The notes under the pieces were generated by a model. That model ran no database searches, was not told where the DNA came from, and saw nothing but the letters and a program-made list of their open reading frames with translations. Shown piece by piece: positions 1 to 7,208 of a stretch of DNA of 9,316 nt; position 1 is the first letter of the stretch, and every line of letters starts with the position of its first letter. The translations under genes were made by a program, and so were the position numbers. Origin of the DNA: CBDVAK01 sp965371945 (lineage in GTDB: Bacteria; Pseudomonadota; Gammaproteobacteria; Competibacterales; JAHEDQ01); contig CBDVAK010000131.1 in NCBI GenBank assembly GCA_965371945.1, positions 1-9,316 on the forward strand, in the 5' to 3' direction.

Positions 1-33
1 AAAAAAAGGGTGTCCGGCCGTCACCGGACACCC
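1..33 (-). terminator. Intrinsic terminator of the pyrimidine/hydantoin operon
   Basis: Bases 8-17 (gggtgtccgg) and 24-33 (ccggacaccc) are exact reverse complements, giving a 10-bp stem with a 6-nt loop at 18-23. On the minus strand the stem is followed at once by seven T residues (bases 7 to 1). This is a textbook Rho-independent terminator. It starts 14 nt after the dihydropyrimidinase stop codon, so it marks the 3' end of the six-gene operon. The T tract may continue beyond the window. Confidence 0.93.
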
Positions 34-47
34 ACAAGAATCCCGCG

Positions 48-1487
48 TCAACGTTTTACAGCGGTCGGTGTGCGCTGCTCCACCCTCTTTTGCAGGGCAT
101 CGTGATGCGCTGTAAATGGCGGCCTTTCGATGTAGCGGCCCGCACCGGTCTCGACACGCAGGTCACCGTTGGCCCACACCACCCTGCCCTGGCTCAGGGT
201 ATGTGAAGCACAGCCCCTGACCGTCTTGCCCTCAAAAATGTTGAAGTCGACATTCTGGTGATGGGTCTTCGCCGATATGGTTTTGCTGGCCTCGGGGTCC
301 CAGACCACGATGTCGGCGTCGGCCCGCGGCCAGATACTGCCTTTGCGCGGATAGATGTTGAATATCTGCGCGGCATTGGTCGAGGTGACCTTGACGAATT
401 CGTTCATGGTCAGGCGACCACTGTTGACCCCTTCATGCCAAAGCACTTCCATGCGGTTCTCGATACCACCCGTGCCATTGGGAATCCTGCTGAAGTCATC
501 GCGTCCCGCGGCTTTTTGATCGGCGCAGAAGCAGCAATGGTCGGTGGCGGTAGTTTGCAGATTGCCGGATTGCAGACCGTGCCAGAGCGCGCGCTGGTGG
601 TCCTTGGGCCGGAACGGCGGACTCATGACATGCGCCGCTGCCACGTTCCAGTCCGGGTCACGATAAACCGAATCGTCGATCAGCAGATGCCCGGCCAATA
701 CCTCGCCAAACACGCGCTGGCCTTCGCTGCGGGCGCGGGTGATGGTCTCCAGCGCCTCACGGGTGGAGACATGCACCACATACACCGGCGTGTTGAGTGC
801 TTGGGCGATTCTGATGGCGCGGTTGGCAGCCTCGCCCTCGACTTCCGGCGGTCGTGACAGCGGATGGCCTTCCGGCCCGGTGATGCCCATGCCGAGAATC
901 TTCTGCTGCAACCGATAGACCAGCTCGCCGTTCTCGGCATGGACGGTAGGCATTGCGCCCAGTTCCAGGGCCCTCGAGAAACTGTTCACCAGTATCTCGT
1001 CATCGGCCATGATGGCGCCCTTATAGGCCATGAAGTGCTTGAAGCTGTTGATTCCATGGTCGCGCACCAACGTGCCCATGTCCGCGTGCACGCTGTCATC
1101 CCACCAGGTCACCGCAACGTGGAAACCGTAGTCCGCGCAGGCTTTCTCGGACCACTCACGCCACTGCCGATAGGCCTCCATCAGGGGTTGCTGTGGAGCA
1201 GGGATGACGAAGTCGATGATGCTGGTGGTGCCGCCGGCGAGCCCGGCCGCGGTACCGGTGAAGAAGTCTTCACTGGCCACCGTGCCCATGAACGGCAACT
1301 GCATATGGGTGTGCGGATCGATACCGCCTGGCATCACGTACTGCCCACCGGCATCGATCACCTCGGCACCCGCGGGTGCATCGAGGTTTTCGCCAACTTC
1401 GCTGATAAGGCCTTCCGCGCAATAAACATCGGCGCGGAAAGTGTGATCGGCAGTGACCACGGTACCGCCCCTGATCAACACAGACAT
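48..1487 (-). CDS. hydA: Dihydropyrimidinase / D-hydantoinase
   Basis: A 479-residue cytosolic binuclear-zinc amidohydrolase that hydrolyses the ring of 5,6-dihydropyrimidines (or 5-substituted hydantoins) to N-carbamoyl amino acids. The full metal set of the family is visible: H59 and H61 in IDPHTH, K150 in SFKHFMAYK (the lysine carboxylated in the family), H183 in TVHAENGE, H239 in VVHVST and D316 in TATDHCCF. Y155 is the usual substrate-contact tyrosine. The loop with IPNGTGGIENR (335-345) and the C-terminal composite beta domain are present, and the length is normal. The reading frame is open well upstream, but the ATG at 1487 is chosen because GGAGGT lies 6 nt before it and homology begins there with SVLIRGGTVV. 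It is the last operon gene, 31 nt after the binding-protein gene and just before the terminator. Dihydropyrimidine versus hydantoin as substrate cannot be settled from sequence; the transporter and nitrilase neighbours favour pyrimidine catabolism. Confidence 0.95.
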   Translation of the reverse strand: MSVLIRGGTVVTADHTFRADVYCAEGLISEVGENLDAPAGAEVIDAGGQYVMPGGIDPHTHMQLPFMGTVASEDFFTGTAAGLAGGTTSIIDFVIPAPQQPLMEAYRQWREWSEKACADYGFHVAVTWWDDSVHADMGTLVRDHGINSFKHFMAYKGAIMADDEILVNSFSRALELGAMPTVHAENGELVYRLQQKILGMGITGPEGHPLSRPPEVEGEAANRAIRIAQALNTPVYVVHVSTREALETITRARSEGQRVFGEVLAGHLLIDDSVYRDPDWNVAAAHVMSPPFRPKDHQRALWHGLQSGNLQTTATDHCCFCADQKAAGRDDFSRIPNGTGGIENRMEVLWHEGVNSGRLTMNEFVKVTSTNAAQIFNIYPRKGSIWPRADADIVVWDPEASKTISAKTHHQNVDFNIFEGKTVRGCASHTLSQGRVVWANGDLRVETGAGRYIERPPFTAHHDALQKRVEQRTPTAVKR

Positions 1488-1493
1488 GACTTG

Positions 1494-1499
1494 ACCTCC
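1494..1499 (-). promoter_or_regulatory. Ribosome binding site of the dihydropyrimidinase gene
   Basis: GGAGGT on the minus strand, 6 nt before the ATG at 1487. It decides the start: the open frame extends about 63 codons further upstream into the end of the binding-protein gene, but that stretch has no family similarity. Confidence 0.85.
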
Positions 1500-1518
1500 A
1501 TCGATTGACCGCAGGTGA

Positions 1519-2508
1519 TTACTGGGATGCTGCGTCCCAGACCTTGTGGGTCCAGGCACCTTCCGGCTTGGCGGTGATGACCGGGTCGGAACCACCGCTG
1601 AGCAGCGTATCGACAGTGCGCTCGTAATCGGCCGGATCGAGCTTGCCACCACCGTCGGTGAGCTTGTTGATCTCACCCATCATGCGACGTTGATGTTTCT
1701 CGGTCTGCGCACCGGTCTCGTCGTTTTCGAGCACGATGTCCGCCGCGGCATCAGGATTGGCGGCCGCCCACTCCCAGCCTTTCATCGAGGCGCGGACGAA
1801 ACGCGCCATGACATCAACGAAAGCGGGGTCTTCAAGTTTTTCATCAAGCGCGTAGAGGCCGTCCTCCAGCGTCGCCACGCCCTGGTCTTCGTACTTGAAC
1901 ACCACCAGCTCCTCAGGCGGAATACCGGCATCGATCACCTGCCAGTACTCGTTGTAAGTCATGGTCGAGATGCAGTCGGCCTGCTTTTGCAGCAACGGAT
2001 CGACGTTGAACCCCTGTTTGAGAACGGTCACGCCGTCGGCGCCAACACCGGTGGGAATATCCAGCTTGCTCATCCAGCTCAGGAACGGATACTCGTTACC
2101 AAAGAACCAGACCCCGAGAATCTTGCCGCGAAAATCCGCGGGCGAGGTTATGCCCGTCTCTTTGCGACAGGTGAGCATCATGCCGGAGCGCTTGAACGGC
2201 TGAGCGATATTGACCAGGCCGACACCCTTCTCACGGGCCGCCAGCGCCGAGGGCATCCAGTCGATGATGACATCGGCACCGCCACCGGCAATGACCTGGG
2301 CGGGTGCGATGTCCGGGCCACCGGGCTTGATGGTGACATCCAGCCCTGCTTCTTCGTAGAACCCCTTGTCCTGGGCCACGTAGTAGCCCGCGAACTGCGC
2401 CTGGGTCACCCATTTCAGCTGCAGGGCGACCTTGTCCGCGGCACTGGCCGTGGCCGCCAGCAGCACCAGACCGGCCGCGGTCATGGCCTTGCGCATGGAA
2501 ATCTTCAT
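1519..2508 (-). CDS. ABC transporter substrate-binding protein, NMT1/THI5 (SsuA-like) family
   Basis: A 329-residue periplasmic solute-binding protein, the specificity subunit of the importer encoded just upstream. A Sec signal peptide is clear: MKISMRK, a hydrophobic stretch at about 9-20, and an A-S-A cleavage site after residue 23. The mature protein starts KVALQLKWVTQAQFAGYYVA (26-45), typical of the NMT1/THI5-like fold, followed by the phosphate/pyrimidine-type loop PGGPDIAP (62-69), ADVIIDW (78-84), GVWFFGNEYP (132-141) and ISTMTYNEYW (180-189). Relatives of this type are known from thiamine-precursor (HMP) and pyrimidine-related uptake. Placement between permease and dihydropyrimidinase genes makes a pyrimidine, dihydropyrimidine or hydantoin ligand likely, but this is inferred from context. 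TGAGGAGG (2513-2520) lies 4 nt before the ATG. It sits 33 nt after the permease gene and 31 nt before hydA. Confidence 0.92.
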   Translation of the reverse strand: MKISMRKAMTAAGLVLLAATASAADKVALQLKWVTQAQFAGYYVAQDKGFYEEAGLDVTIKPGGPDIAPAQVIAGGGADVIIDWMPSALAAREKGVGLVNIAQPFKRSGMMLTCRKETGITSPADFRGKILGVWFFGNEYPFLSWMSKLDIPTGVGADGVTVLKQGFNVDPLLQKQADCISTMTYNEYWQVIDAGIPPEELVVFKYEDQGVATLEDGLYALDEKLEDPAFVDVMARFVRASMKGWEWAAANPDAAADIVLENDETGAQTEKHQRRMMGEINKLTDGGGKLDPADYERTVDTLLSGGSDPVITAKPEGAWTHKVWDAASQ

Positions 2509-2512
2509 GTTG

Positions 2513-2520
2513 CCTCCTCA
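2513..2520 (-). promoter_or_regulatory. Ribosome binding site of the binding-protein gene
   Basis: TGAGGAGG on the minus strand, close to the ATG at 2508. It is one of the strongest Shine-Dalgarno sites in the operon. That fits the usual need for more periplasmic binding protein than permease, whose own start sites are weak. Confidence 0.75.
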
Positions 2521-2541
2521 ATTGACGTGATCATCTGGAAA

Positions 2542-3684
2542 CTAGCGTCGTTGATGCGATGGGTGCCAGAAGGTGAAATACCGCTCCAGCACCGCGAACA
2601 AACCGTAAAACATCGAACCTGCCAGCGCGGCAACCGCGATAGTTGCCCACACCATGTCGATATTCATCCTCCCCACCTCGGTGGAAATGCGAAACCCCAT
2701 ACCAACAATAGGCGTCCCGAAGAATTCGGCAACTATGGCACCGATCAAAGCCAGCGTGGAATTGATCTTGAGCGCGTTGAAAACGAACGGCAGCGCGCTC
2801 GGCAGCCGCAAGCTGAACAGTTCACGCCAGTAACCGGCGCCGTATGAACGCATCAGGTCACGCTCCATATCACCGGCCTCGGCCAGACCGGTGATGGTAT
2901 TCACCAGCATCGGGAAAAAAGTCATGATCACCACCACCGCGGCCTTGGACTGCCAGTCGAAGCCGAACCACATCACCATGATCGGCGCGATGCCGACGAT
3001 GGGGACGGCGCTGATCAGATTGCCGACGGGCAGCAGACCCCGCCTCAGGAAGGGTACGCGATCCGCAGCCACCGCAGTCAGGAATCCGGCGCAGCTGCCA
3101 ATCATGAACCCGGGAATCACCGCACGCACGAAGGTCTGGCGAAAATCAGCCGCAAGGGTTGGCAGCGAGGCATAAAAGACTTCGGATATGGCGCTGGGCG
3201 CCGGCAACAGTACTTTCGGCACACCGAATCCGACCACGATCACTTCCCACAGAAACAGCAGCCAGGCGCCGAACAATGCCGGTACCAGCAGGCCCAACAG
3301 CTGCGCCACGGCACGCCGGCTGCCTCGATATGCCGACAGCAGTTCCATGGCGCGCCAGGCCATCGGCGCCAATGCCAGCACAAAGACCCACAGACCAGGG
3401 CCGGCAGCACCGCTGACCGCATCCGCATGCACCACCACCAGGCCGGCCCAGGCACCCGTCACCGTCGCAGCGGCAGTCAGCATCCCGGTCACCAACACAC
3501 TGCCAGTCATGCGGGCTTGCCACAGTGCGACCGCAGCCACCACCAGCAACCCGGTCACGGCGACCGGGTAGTCGATCCAGCGAACCCCCTGCCCTCCAAC
3601 CGGCAGCAACAATGCCACCACGCAAAGTCCGGTCACCGCCCCACCGAGGGGCGTCAACTGCAATCGTCGTAGCAGGCCGGCCAC
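2542..3684 (-). CDS. ABC transporter permease with N-terminal membrane extension (BPD_transp_1)
   Basis: Inner-membrane permease of the importer, 380 residues from the proposed GTG start. The C-terminal part (about 130-375) is a standard SsuC/TauC-type permease domain; the EAA loop that docks on the ATPase is at about 269-298 (EAGDMERDLMRSYGAGYW, then RLP). The first ~130 residues are different: several hydrophobic segments (about 14-30, 40-55, 62-85, 97-112) precede the usual first helix, making the protein about 100 residues longer than a typical 250-280-residue family member. The open frame continues upstream inside the preceding permease gene, but that part is out-of-frame shadow. The GTG at 3684 lies 8 nt past the upstream TAG, with only a weak AGAGCGGA Shine-Dalgarno-like stretch, so coupled translation is likely. 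The start is less certain than the rest; no ATG is available before residue 59. Confidence 0.87.
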   Translation of the reverse strand: MAGLLRRLQLTPLGGAVTGLCVVALLLPVGGQGVRWIDYPVAVTGLLVVAAVALWQARMTGSVLVTGMLTAAATVTGAWAGLVVVHADAVSGAAGPGLWVFVLALAPMAWRAMELLSAYRGSRRAVAQLLGLLVPALFGAWLLFLWEVIVVGFGVPKVLLPAPSAISEVFYASLPTLAADFRQTFVRAVIPGFMIGSCAGFLTAVAADRVPFLRRGLLPVGNLISAVPIVGIAPIMVMWFGFDWQSKAAVVVIMTFFPMLVNTITGLAEAGDMERDLMRSYGAGYWRELFSLRLPSALPFVFNALKINSTLALIGAIVAEFFGTPIVGMGFRISTEVGRMNIDMVWATIAVAALAGSMFYGLFAVLERYFTFWHPSHQRR

Positions 3685-3692
3685 GATCCGCT

Positions 3693-4613
3693 CTACAAAC
3701 CCATACGTCTGAGGGCCAGGCGTTCCGCCATGCCCACCAGCGCCACCAGCACTGCCGACAGTACCGAGGCCATGATCAATGCTGCCCAGATCAGATTCGT
3801 CTGGCCATAGTAGGAGCCCGACAACAGCCGTGACCCCAGTCCGGCCTGCGCCCCGGTCGGCAGTTCGCCCACGATGGCCCCCACCAGACTCAGCGCGACC
3901 GCTACTTTCAGGCTTGTGAACAAGAACGGGATCGAGGCCGGGAACCGCAGTTTCCACAGGGTCTGGAGACGGTTCGCCCCATAAGTACGCATCAGGTCCA
4001 TATGCATCCGGGATGGTGAACGCAAGCCCTTCACCATGCCCACTGCCACCGGGAAGAATGACAGATACATGGAGATCACCGCCTTGGGCACCAGACCGGT
4101 AATCCCGATCGCCCCCAGCACCACGATGATCATCGGCGCCAGCGCCAGAATTGGAATGGTCTGTGACGCGATAATCCACGGCATCAGGCTGCGATCCAGT
4201 GTCGCCACATGCACGATACCAATGGCCAGCACGATCCCCAGCGAGGTACCGAGCACGAAACCCAGCAGAGTCGAGGACAAGGTCACACCGGCGTGATAGA
4301 CGAGGCTGCGTTTTGAGGTCGGCTTGCGATCCAGCACGGTCTTCTTGAGTTCCATCGCTACCTGATGCGGGGCCGGCAGCACCGCTCTGTCCATCGACCA
4401 ACTGTCGGCGACCAGCTGGCTGAAGGTCCAGTCCGTGGACTGTCGTTGATAGCGATCGATGAGCTGCGGCGCGTTGAGATAGACGGCACCGGTATACCAG
4501 ATGATAACCAGGCACAGCGTGATGACTGACACCGGCACCGCTTTGCCTGCCGACAGTCGGCGACCCAGGCGCGTGCCCCAAGCCCTCGGGTCGGCGCCGG
4601 CATCAGTCGTCAT
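3693..4613 (-). CDS. ABC transporter permease (BPD_transp_1, SsuC/TauC type)
   Basis: A 306-residue inner-membrane permease, partner of the second permease in what is probably a heterodimeric channel. A cytosolic N-terminus (1-26) leads into one membrane segment (about 27-45). A polar region (46-105) follows, then the transport domain with segments near 107-133, 143-170, 178-195, 228-250 and 272-295. The EAA loop is at about 196-227 (KGLRSPSRMHMDLMRTYGAN, then RFP). The ATG at 4613 lies inside the end of the ATPase gene (11-nt overlap) with no clear Shine-Dalgarno site, so it is probably translated by coupling. It ends at 3693, 8 nt before the next permease. Two different permease genes with one ATPase and one binding protein is common in NMT1-type importers linked to pyrimidine catabolism. 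Confidence 0.92.
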   Translation of the reverse strand: MTTDAGADPRAWGTRLGRRLSAGKAVPVSVITLCLVIIWYTGAVYLNAPQLIDRYQRQSTDWTFSQLVADSWSMDRAVLPAPHQVAMELKKTVLDRKPTSKRSLVYHAGVTLSSTLLGFVLGTSLGIVLAIGIVHVATLDRSLMPWIIASQTIPILALAPMIIVVLGAIGITGLVPKAVISMYLSFFPVAVGMVKGLRSPSRMHMDLMRTYGANRLQTLWKLRFPASIPFLFTSLKVAVALSLVGAIVGELPTGAQAGLGSRLLSGSYYGQTNLIWAALIMASVLSAVLVALVGMAERLALRRMGL

Positions 4614-5382
4614 AGCTGTGGCCGGCGCGCAGCCCTTCCCGGACCCGGTGCGCGATCTGCACGAAACGTGAATCCTCGCGCAGGTCCAGGCTGCGCTGCG
4701 TGGGCAGGTCGGACTCGACGATATCGATCACACGCCCCGGACGCGGCGACATCACCACGATCCGGGTCGAAAGAAATACTGCTTCGGGAATGGAATGGGT
4801 AACAAAAATGATTGTTTTCCCGGTACGTTCCCACAACTTCAGAAGCTGTTCGTTGAGATGATCCCGGGTAATCTCATCGAGCGCGCCAAAAGGTTCGTCC
4901 ATGAGCAGCAACTCCGGCTCGAAGCTTAGTGCCCGCGCGATCGACACACGCTGCTGCATACCACCTGACAGCTGCCAGGGGTACTTGTTCTCGAAGCCGT
5001 TCAGGTGGACCAGCTCGAGGTAATGAGCGGAGCGCTGACGCTGCTCGTCGCGACTGTAGCCCATGATCTCCAGGGGCAGCCAGATATTCTGCTCCACGGT
5101 ACGCCACGGGTAGAGTGCCGCGGACTGGAACACATAACCGTAGCTGCGCTGCTCCCGAGCTTCGGCCGGGGTCTTGCCATGTACACAGATCGAGCCGGAA
5201 GTCGCCGGCTCCAGATCCGCAATCACGCGCAACAGAGTGGTCTTGCCACAGCCACTGGGACCGATGAACGAAACGAACTCGCCGTGCGCCACACAGAGAT
5301 CGATGCCAGACAAAGCGTGCACCGGCCCATCGGGGGTCGCGAATGTCAGATCCAGAGACTCGATGTCGATGACGCCAGTCAC
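4603..5382 (-). CDS. ABC transporter ATP-binding protein (SsuB/TauB type)
   Basis: A 259-residue cytosolic nucleotide-binding subunit that powers the importer. All motifs are intact: Walker A GPSGCGKTT (41-49), Q-loop Q86 in YVFQSAAL, signature LSGGMQQ (138-144), Walker B LLLMDEP (158-164), D-loop GALD (167-170 region) and switch histidine H196 in FVTHSIPEA. The SIPEA and MSPRPGRV motifs are typical of the nitrate/sulfonate/taurine ATPase group. The start codon is GTG at 5382, with GGGGTGA about 7 nt upstream; no ATG fits the family N-terminus better. It begins 69 nt after the nitrilase gene. That gap holds a small inverted repeat (GGCCGG, 2 nt, CCGGCC at 5435-5448) that could form a hairpin in the mRNA. 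Its stop overlaps the next permease by 11 nt. Confidence 0.95.
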   Translation of the reverse strand: MTGVIDIESLDLTFATPDGPVHALSGIDLCVAHGEFVSFIGPSGCGKTTLLRVIADLEPATSGSICVHGKTPAEAREQRSYGYVFQSAALYPWRTVEQNIWLPLEIMGYSRDEQRQRSAHYLELVHLNGFENKYPWQLSGGMQQRVSIARALSFEPELLLMDEPFGALDEITRDHLNEQLLKLWERTGKTIIFVTHSIPEAVFLSTRIVVMSPRPGRVIDIVESDLPTQRSLDLREDSRFVQIAHRVREGLRAGHSYDD

Positions 5383-5451
5383 GGACAGATCACCCCGAAG
5401 TCCGCGCGGCGCCGGTCGCAGCCATTCGCGGCGAGGCCGGTTCCGGCCCGC

Positions 5452-6315
5452 TCACTCCTGGGTCAACACGCCATAGGTGTTGGGCCGGCGGTCACGGAAA
5501 AATTGCCAGGTATCACGGATTTCCCGGATCATGTTCATGTCCAGTTCGTGAACCAGAAGCTCATCCTGGTTGCTGCTGGCCTGTATCTCGATCTCGCCGC
5601 GTGGGTTGACGAAATAACTGGAACCATAGAACTCGCCGATGTTCCAGGGCGCCTCGGTGCCAATCCGGTTGATCGCGGCGATATAAACACCGTTGGCTGC
5701 GGCCGAGGCAGGCTGCTCCAGCTCCCACAGATACTGGGAAAGTCCGGCCACGGTGGCGGATGGATTGATGATCAGTTCGGCGCCATTGAGTGCCAGCGCG
5801 CGCCACCCCTCCGGAAAATGACGGTCATAGCAGATATAGATCCCCAGCTTGCAGTAGGCCGTGTCGAACACCGGCCAGCCGGAATTTCCCGGCTTGAAGA
5901 AAAATTTCTCCCAGAAACCCGCCACCTGGGGAATATGGGTCTTGCGGTACTTGCCCAAATAGCTGCCATCGGCATCGATGACGGCGGCGGTGTTGTAGTA
6001 GACCCCGGTCATCTGTTCTTCGTAGATCGGCACGACGATGACCATGTTGTACTTGCGGGCGTATTCCTGCATCAACCGGGTGGTGTGACCATCGGGAATG
6101 GCTTCCGCGGCTGCATACCACTTGCGGTCCTGGCTGGGACAGAAATAGGGTTGGGTGAATACCTCCTGGAACGACAACACCTGCACGCCCTGGCGACCCG
6201 CCTCGTCCAACAGGGGAAGGTGTGCCTCCAGCATGGCGTCCCGGATCTGGTCGGGCGTCATGGATGTATCACCCTTCAGGGACATCTGGATCAGAGCCGC
6301 TTTGAGCTTGGACAT
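5452..6315 (-). CDS. Nitrilase-superfamily N-carbamoyl amidohydrolase, probable beta-ureidopropionase
   Basis: A 287-residue cytosolic C-N hydrolase. The Glu-Lys-Cys triad of the nitrilase superfamily is visible: E51 in SFQEVFTQPYF, K125 in YRKTHIP and C162 in IYICYDRHFPE. The segment GAELIINPSAT (178-188) and the closing PRGEI strand (238-242) are also canonical. The features most like beta-ureidopropionase / N-carbamoyl-amino-acid amidases are YRKTHIPQV, FFFKPGNSGWPVFDT and CYDRHFPEGW. The expected reaction is N-carbamoyl-beta-alanine to beta-alanine, CO2 and NH3, the step after dihydropyrimidinase. N-carbamoylputrescine amidase or N-carbamoyl-D-amino-acid hydrolase are alternatives; operon context argues for the pyrimidine role. 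The start is the ATG at 6315, preceded after 5 nt by GGAGGAGGGA. The open frame runs 59 codons further upstream but shows no family similarity there. It is the first gene of the operon. Confidence 0.9.
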   Translation of the reverse strand: MSKLKAALIQMSLKGDTSMTPDQIRDAMLEAHLPLLDEAGRQGVQVLSFQEVFTQPYFCPSQDRKWYAAAEAIPDGHTTRLMQEYARKYNMVIVVPIYEEQMTGVYYNTAAVIDADGSYLGKYRKTHIPQVAGFWEKFFFKPGNSGWPVFDTAYCKLGIYICYDRHFPEGWRALALNGAELIINPSATVAGLSQYLWELEQPASAAANGVYIAAINRIGTEAPWNIGEFYGSSYFVNPRGEIEIQASSNQDELLVHELDMNMIREIRDTWQFFRDRRPNTYGVLTQE

Positions 6316-6320
6316 AACAC

Positions 6321-6330
6321 TCCCTCCTCC
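6321..6330 (-). promoter_or_regulatory. Ribosome binding site of the nitrilase gene
   Basis: GGAGGAGGGA on the minus strand, 5 nt before the ATG at 6315. It fixes the start of the first operon gene against a longer upstream open frame. Confidence 0.8.
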
Positions 6331-6411
6331 CGGTGCGATCGCGAAGTCAGCGCTTCCAGGCAAGTGCCCGGCATATCGCATCTGTAGACCAGCGGTAGCG
6401 AGACATCGGCA

Positions 6412-6684
6412 TGGCGACTGGCTTGCGGCCGCACCCTGGCTGTCGCTACCTATTGTGCTCTGTTGCATACGATCTGGGCAACCACCCAACACTACGCGGA
6501 TTTCAGCCGCCAGATCGAGGCCCTGACGGGCCCTGACTCACTATCCGGGGAACAGTTTCGCAGTGCCACCAGGGAGGTCACCGCGATCATACTCAACGGC
6601 ATCGGCGCCCGGCGCAACCGCGATGACGCGACCATACGCCGGGCAACGCCCTGGATTGTTGAGAAGTTGCATCACAGCGTATAG
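6412..6684 (+). pseudogene. rutR: C-terminal remnant of a RutR-like TetR-family regulator
   Basis: The plus-strand frame ending at the TAG of 6682-6684 encodes HTIWATTQHYADF (codons 6466-6504), then QIEALTG and about 25 residues later AIILNGIGAR. E. coli RutR, as I remember it, has MIWASTQHYADF, QVEAVTG and IIIEGIRPR in the same order and spacing. These are its last helices and include the Trp and Gln of the pyrimidine pocket. Similarity can be followed weakly back to about W at 6412; an in-frame TAG lies at 6385-6387. Nothing resembling the N-terminal helix-turn-helix or the first ~145 residues is present, since the nitrilase gene begins at 6315 on the other strand. There is no Shine-Dalgarno site, and the tail runs about 18 residues past the usual end, overlapping the LEA-2 gene by 13 nt. 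I infer a decayed 3' fragment of the operon's former divergent regulator. A short functional ligand-binding peptide is possible but unlikely. Confidence 0.72.
6452..6481 (-). promoter_or_regulatory. Weak candidate sigma70 promoter of the catabolic operon
   Basis: On the minus strand TTGCCC (6476-6481; 4 of 6 matches to TTGACA) is followed after 18 nt by CACAAT (6452-6457; 4 of 6 matches to TATAAT). Transcription would start near 6445, leaving a leader of about 130 nt before the nitrilase start. The candidate lies inside the remnant of the regulator gene, so the promoter could be secondary or could have arisen after truncation. The rest of 6316-6411 holds no better promoter-like pair that I can see. 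This is a by-eye match and could be chance. Confidence 0.22.
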
Positions 6685-7208
6685 CCCGGCGCCGGGACCA
6701 TCGGCAGCATCCCCGAAAAATCGAGTTCACCGCTACGCTCGAACGGCACCCTGGCAACGCCACCGACCACCGACAACGATCCGGAGATGCGGTAGTCGAT
6801 CTTCTCCCTGCCACCTTCCTGCAGCTCCCGAATCTGTGTAAACAGGGTAAACAAGGTGCTGACGATGTAGACCTCCACCAATTGTTCACCGAATCCAGGG
6901 ACCGTGAACGGATCGCCTGCGACCCCGTGGGCAAACTCGTGGCCGTTGAGTTCCAGCTGGAAGGAAGCCCCCTTGACCTCCAGCGCCCGGTCGTTGGGAT
7001 TCTGAATGCGAATCCTGGCCCGATAACGCTGTTCCAGCAGTGTCGCCTCGTACGGTTCGACGCTGACCAGCGTCACCCGCAGCGGTTCGCTGTAAGGACT
7101 CAGGGTCGCGCAAGCAGACGTCAACAACAGCAGTAGCGCCAGCGTGATCCGGGATCTTTCTGCGTGGATCCATACTACGTGCGGCAGACCACTAGTGATC
7201 ACCGTCAT
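6672..7208 (-). CDS. LEA type 2 (WHy domain) family lipoprotein
   Basis: A 178-residue predicted lipoprotein. After a basic region (ERSR, 17-20) comes a hydrophobic stretch ITLALLLLLTSAC with a lipobox LTSAC, so C33 would be lipidated and the mature chain is 146 residues. The residue after C33 is Ala, giving no inner-membrane retention Asp, so outer-membrane sorting is expected. The remainder looks like a LEA-2/WHy beta-sandwich: VTLVSVEPYEATLLEQRY (45-62), RIRIQNPNDRALEVKGASFQ (65-84, with the typical NPN turn), then LNGHEFAHG and a closing strand pair. The molecular role of bacterial LEA-2 lipoproteins is poorly known; envelope or stress protection is a guess from the family name. The ATG at 7208 overlaps the upstream gene by 17 nt and has GGGGG just before it; the GTG at 7202 is an alternative. 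It is likely co-transcribed with the HugZ-like gene. Confidence 0.8.
   Translation of the reverse strand: MTVITSGLPHVVWIHAERSRITLALLLLLTSACATLSPYSEPLRVTLVSVEPYEATLLEQRYRARIRIQNPNDRALEVKGASFQLELNGHEFAHGVAGDPFTVPGFGEQLVEVYIVSTLFTLFTQIRELQEGGREKIDYRISGSLSVVGGVARVPFERSGELDFSGMLPMVPAPGYTL

Noticed and set aside
1546..2847. Long plus-strand open frame opposite the binding-protein and permease genes
   Set aside because: The translation has no recognisable domain and is explained by GC-rich codon periodicity on the minus strand, whose genes have clear family matches.
4410..4420. GACCAGCTGG matching the core of a RutR box
   Set aside because: It lies within the first permease coding region, the outer bases do not match, and such short GC-rich palindromes are common at this composition.
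3693..4581. Extension of the second permease frame upstream to 4581
   Set aside because: This part overlaps the first permease out of frame and its translation is low-complexity; the real gene starts near the GTG at 3684.
5005..6387. 460-codon plus-strand open frame opposite the ATPase and nitrilase genes
   Set aside because: It is antisense to two certain genes, shows no domain and has no credible start site.
6412..6466. Frameshift in the rutR remnant (removing 10 bases near 6455-6464 would join another frame)
   Set aside because: The existing frame already aligns acceptably back to about 6412 (W, then GR-LAV, then LLHTIW), so a frameshift is not needed.
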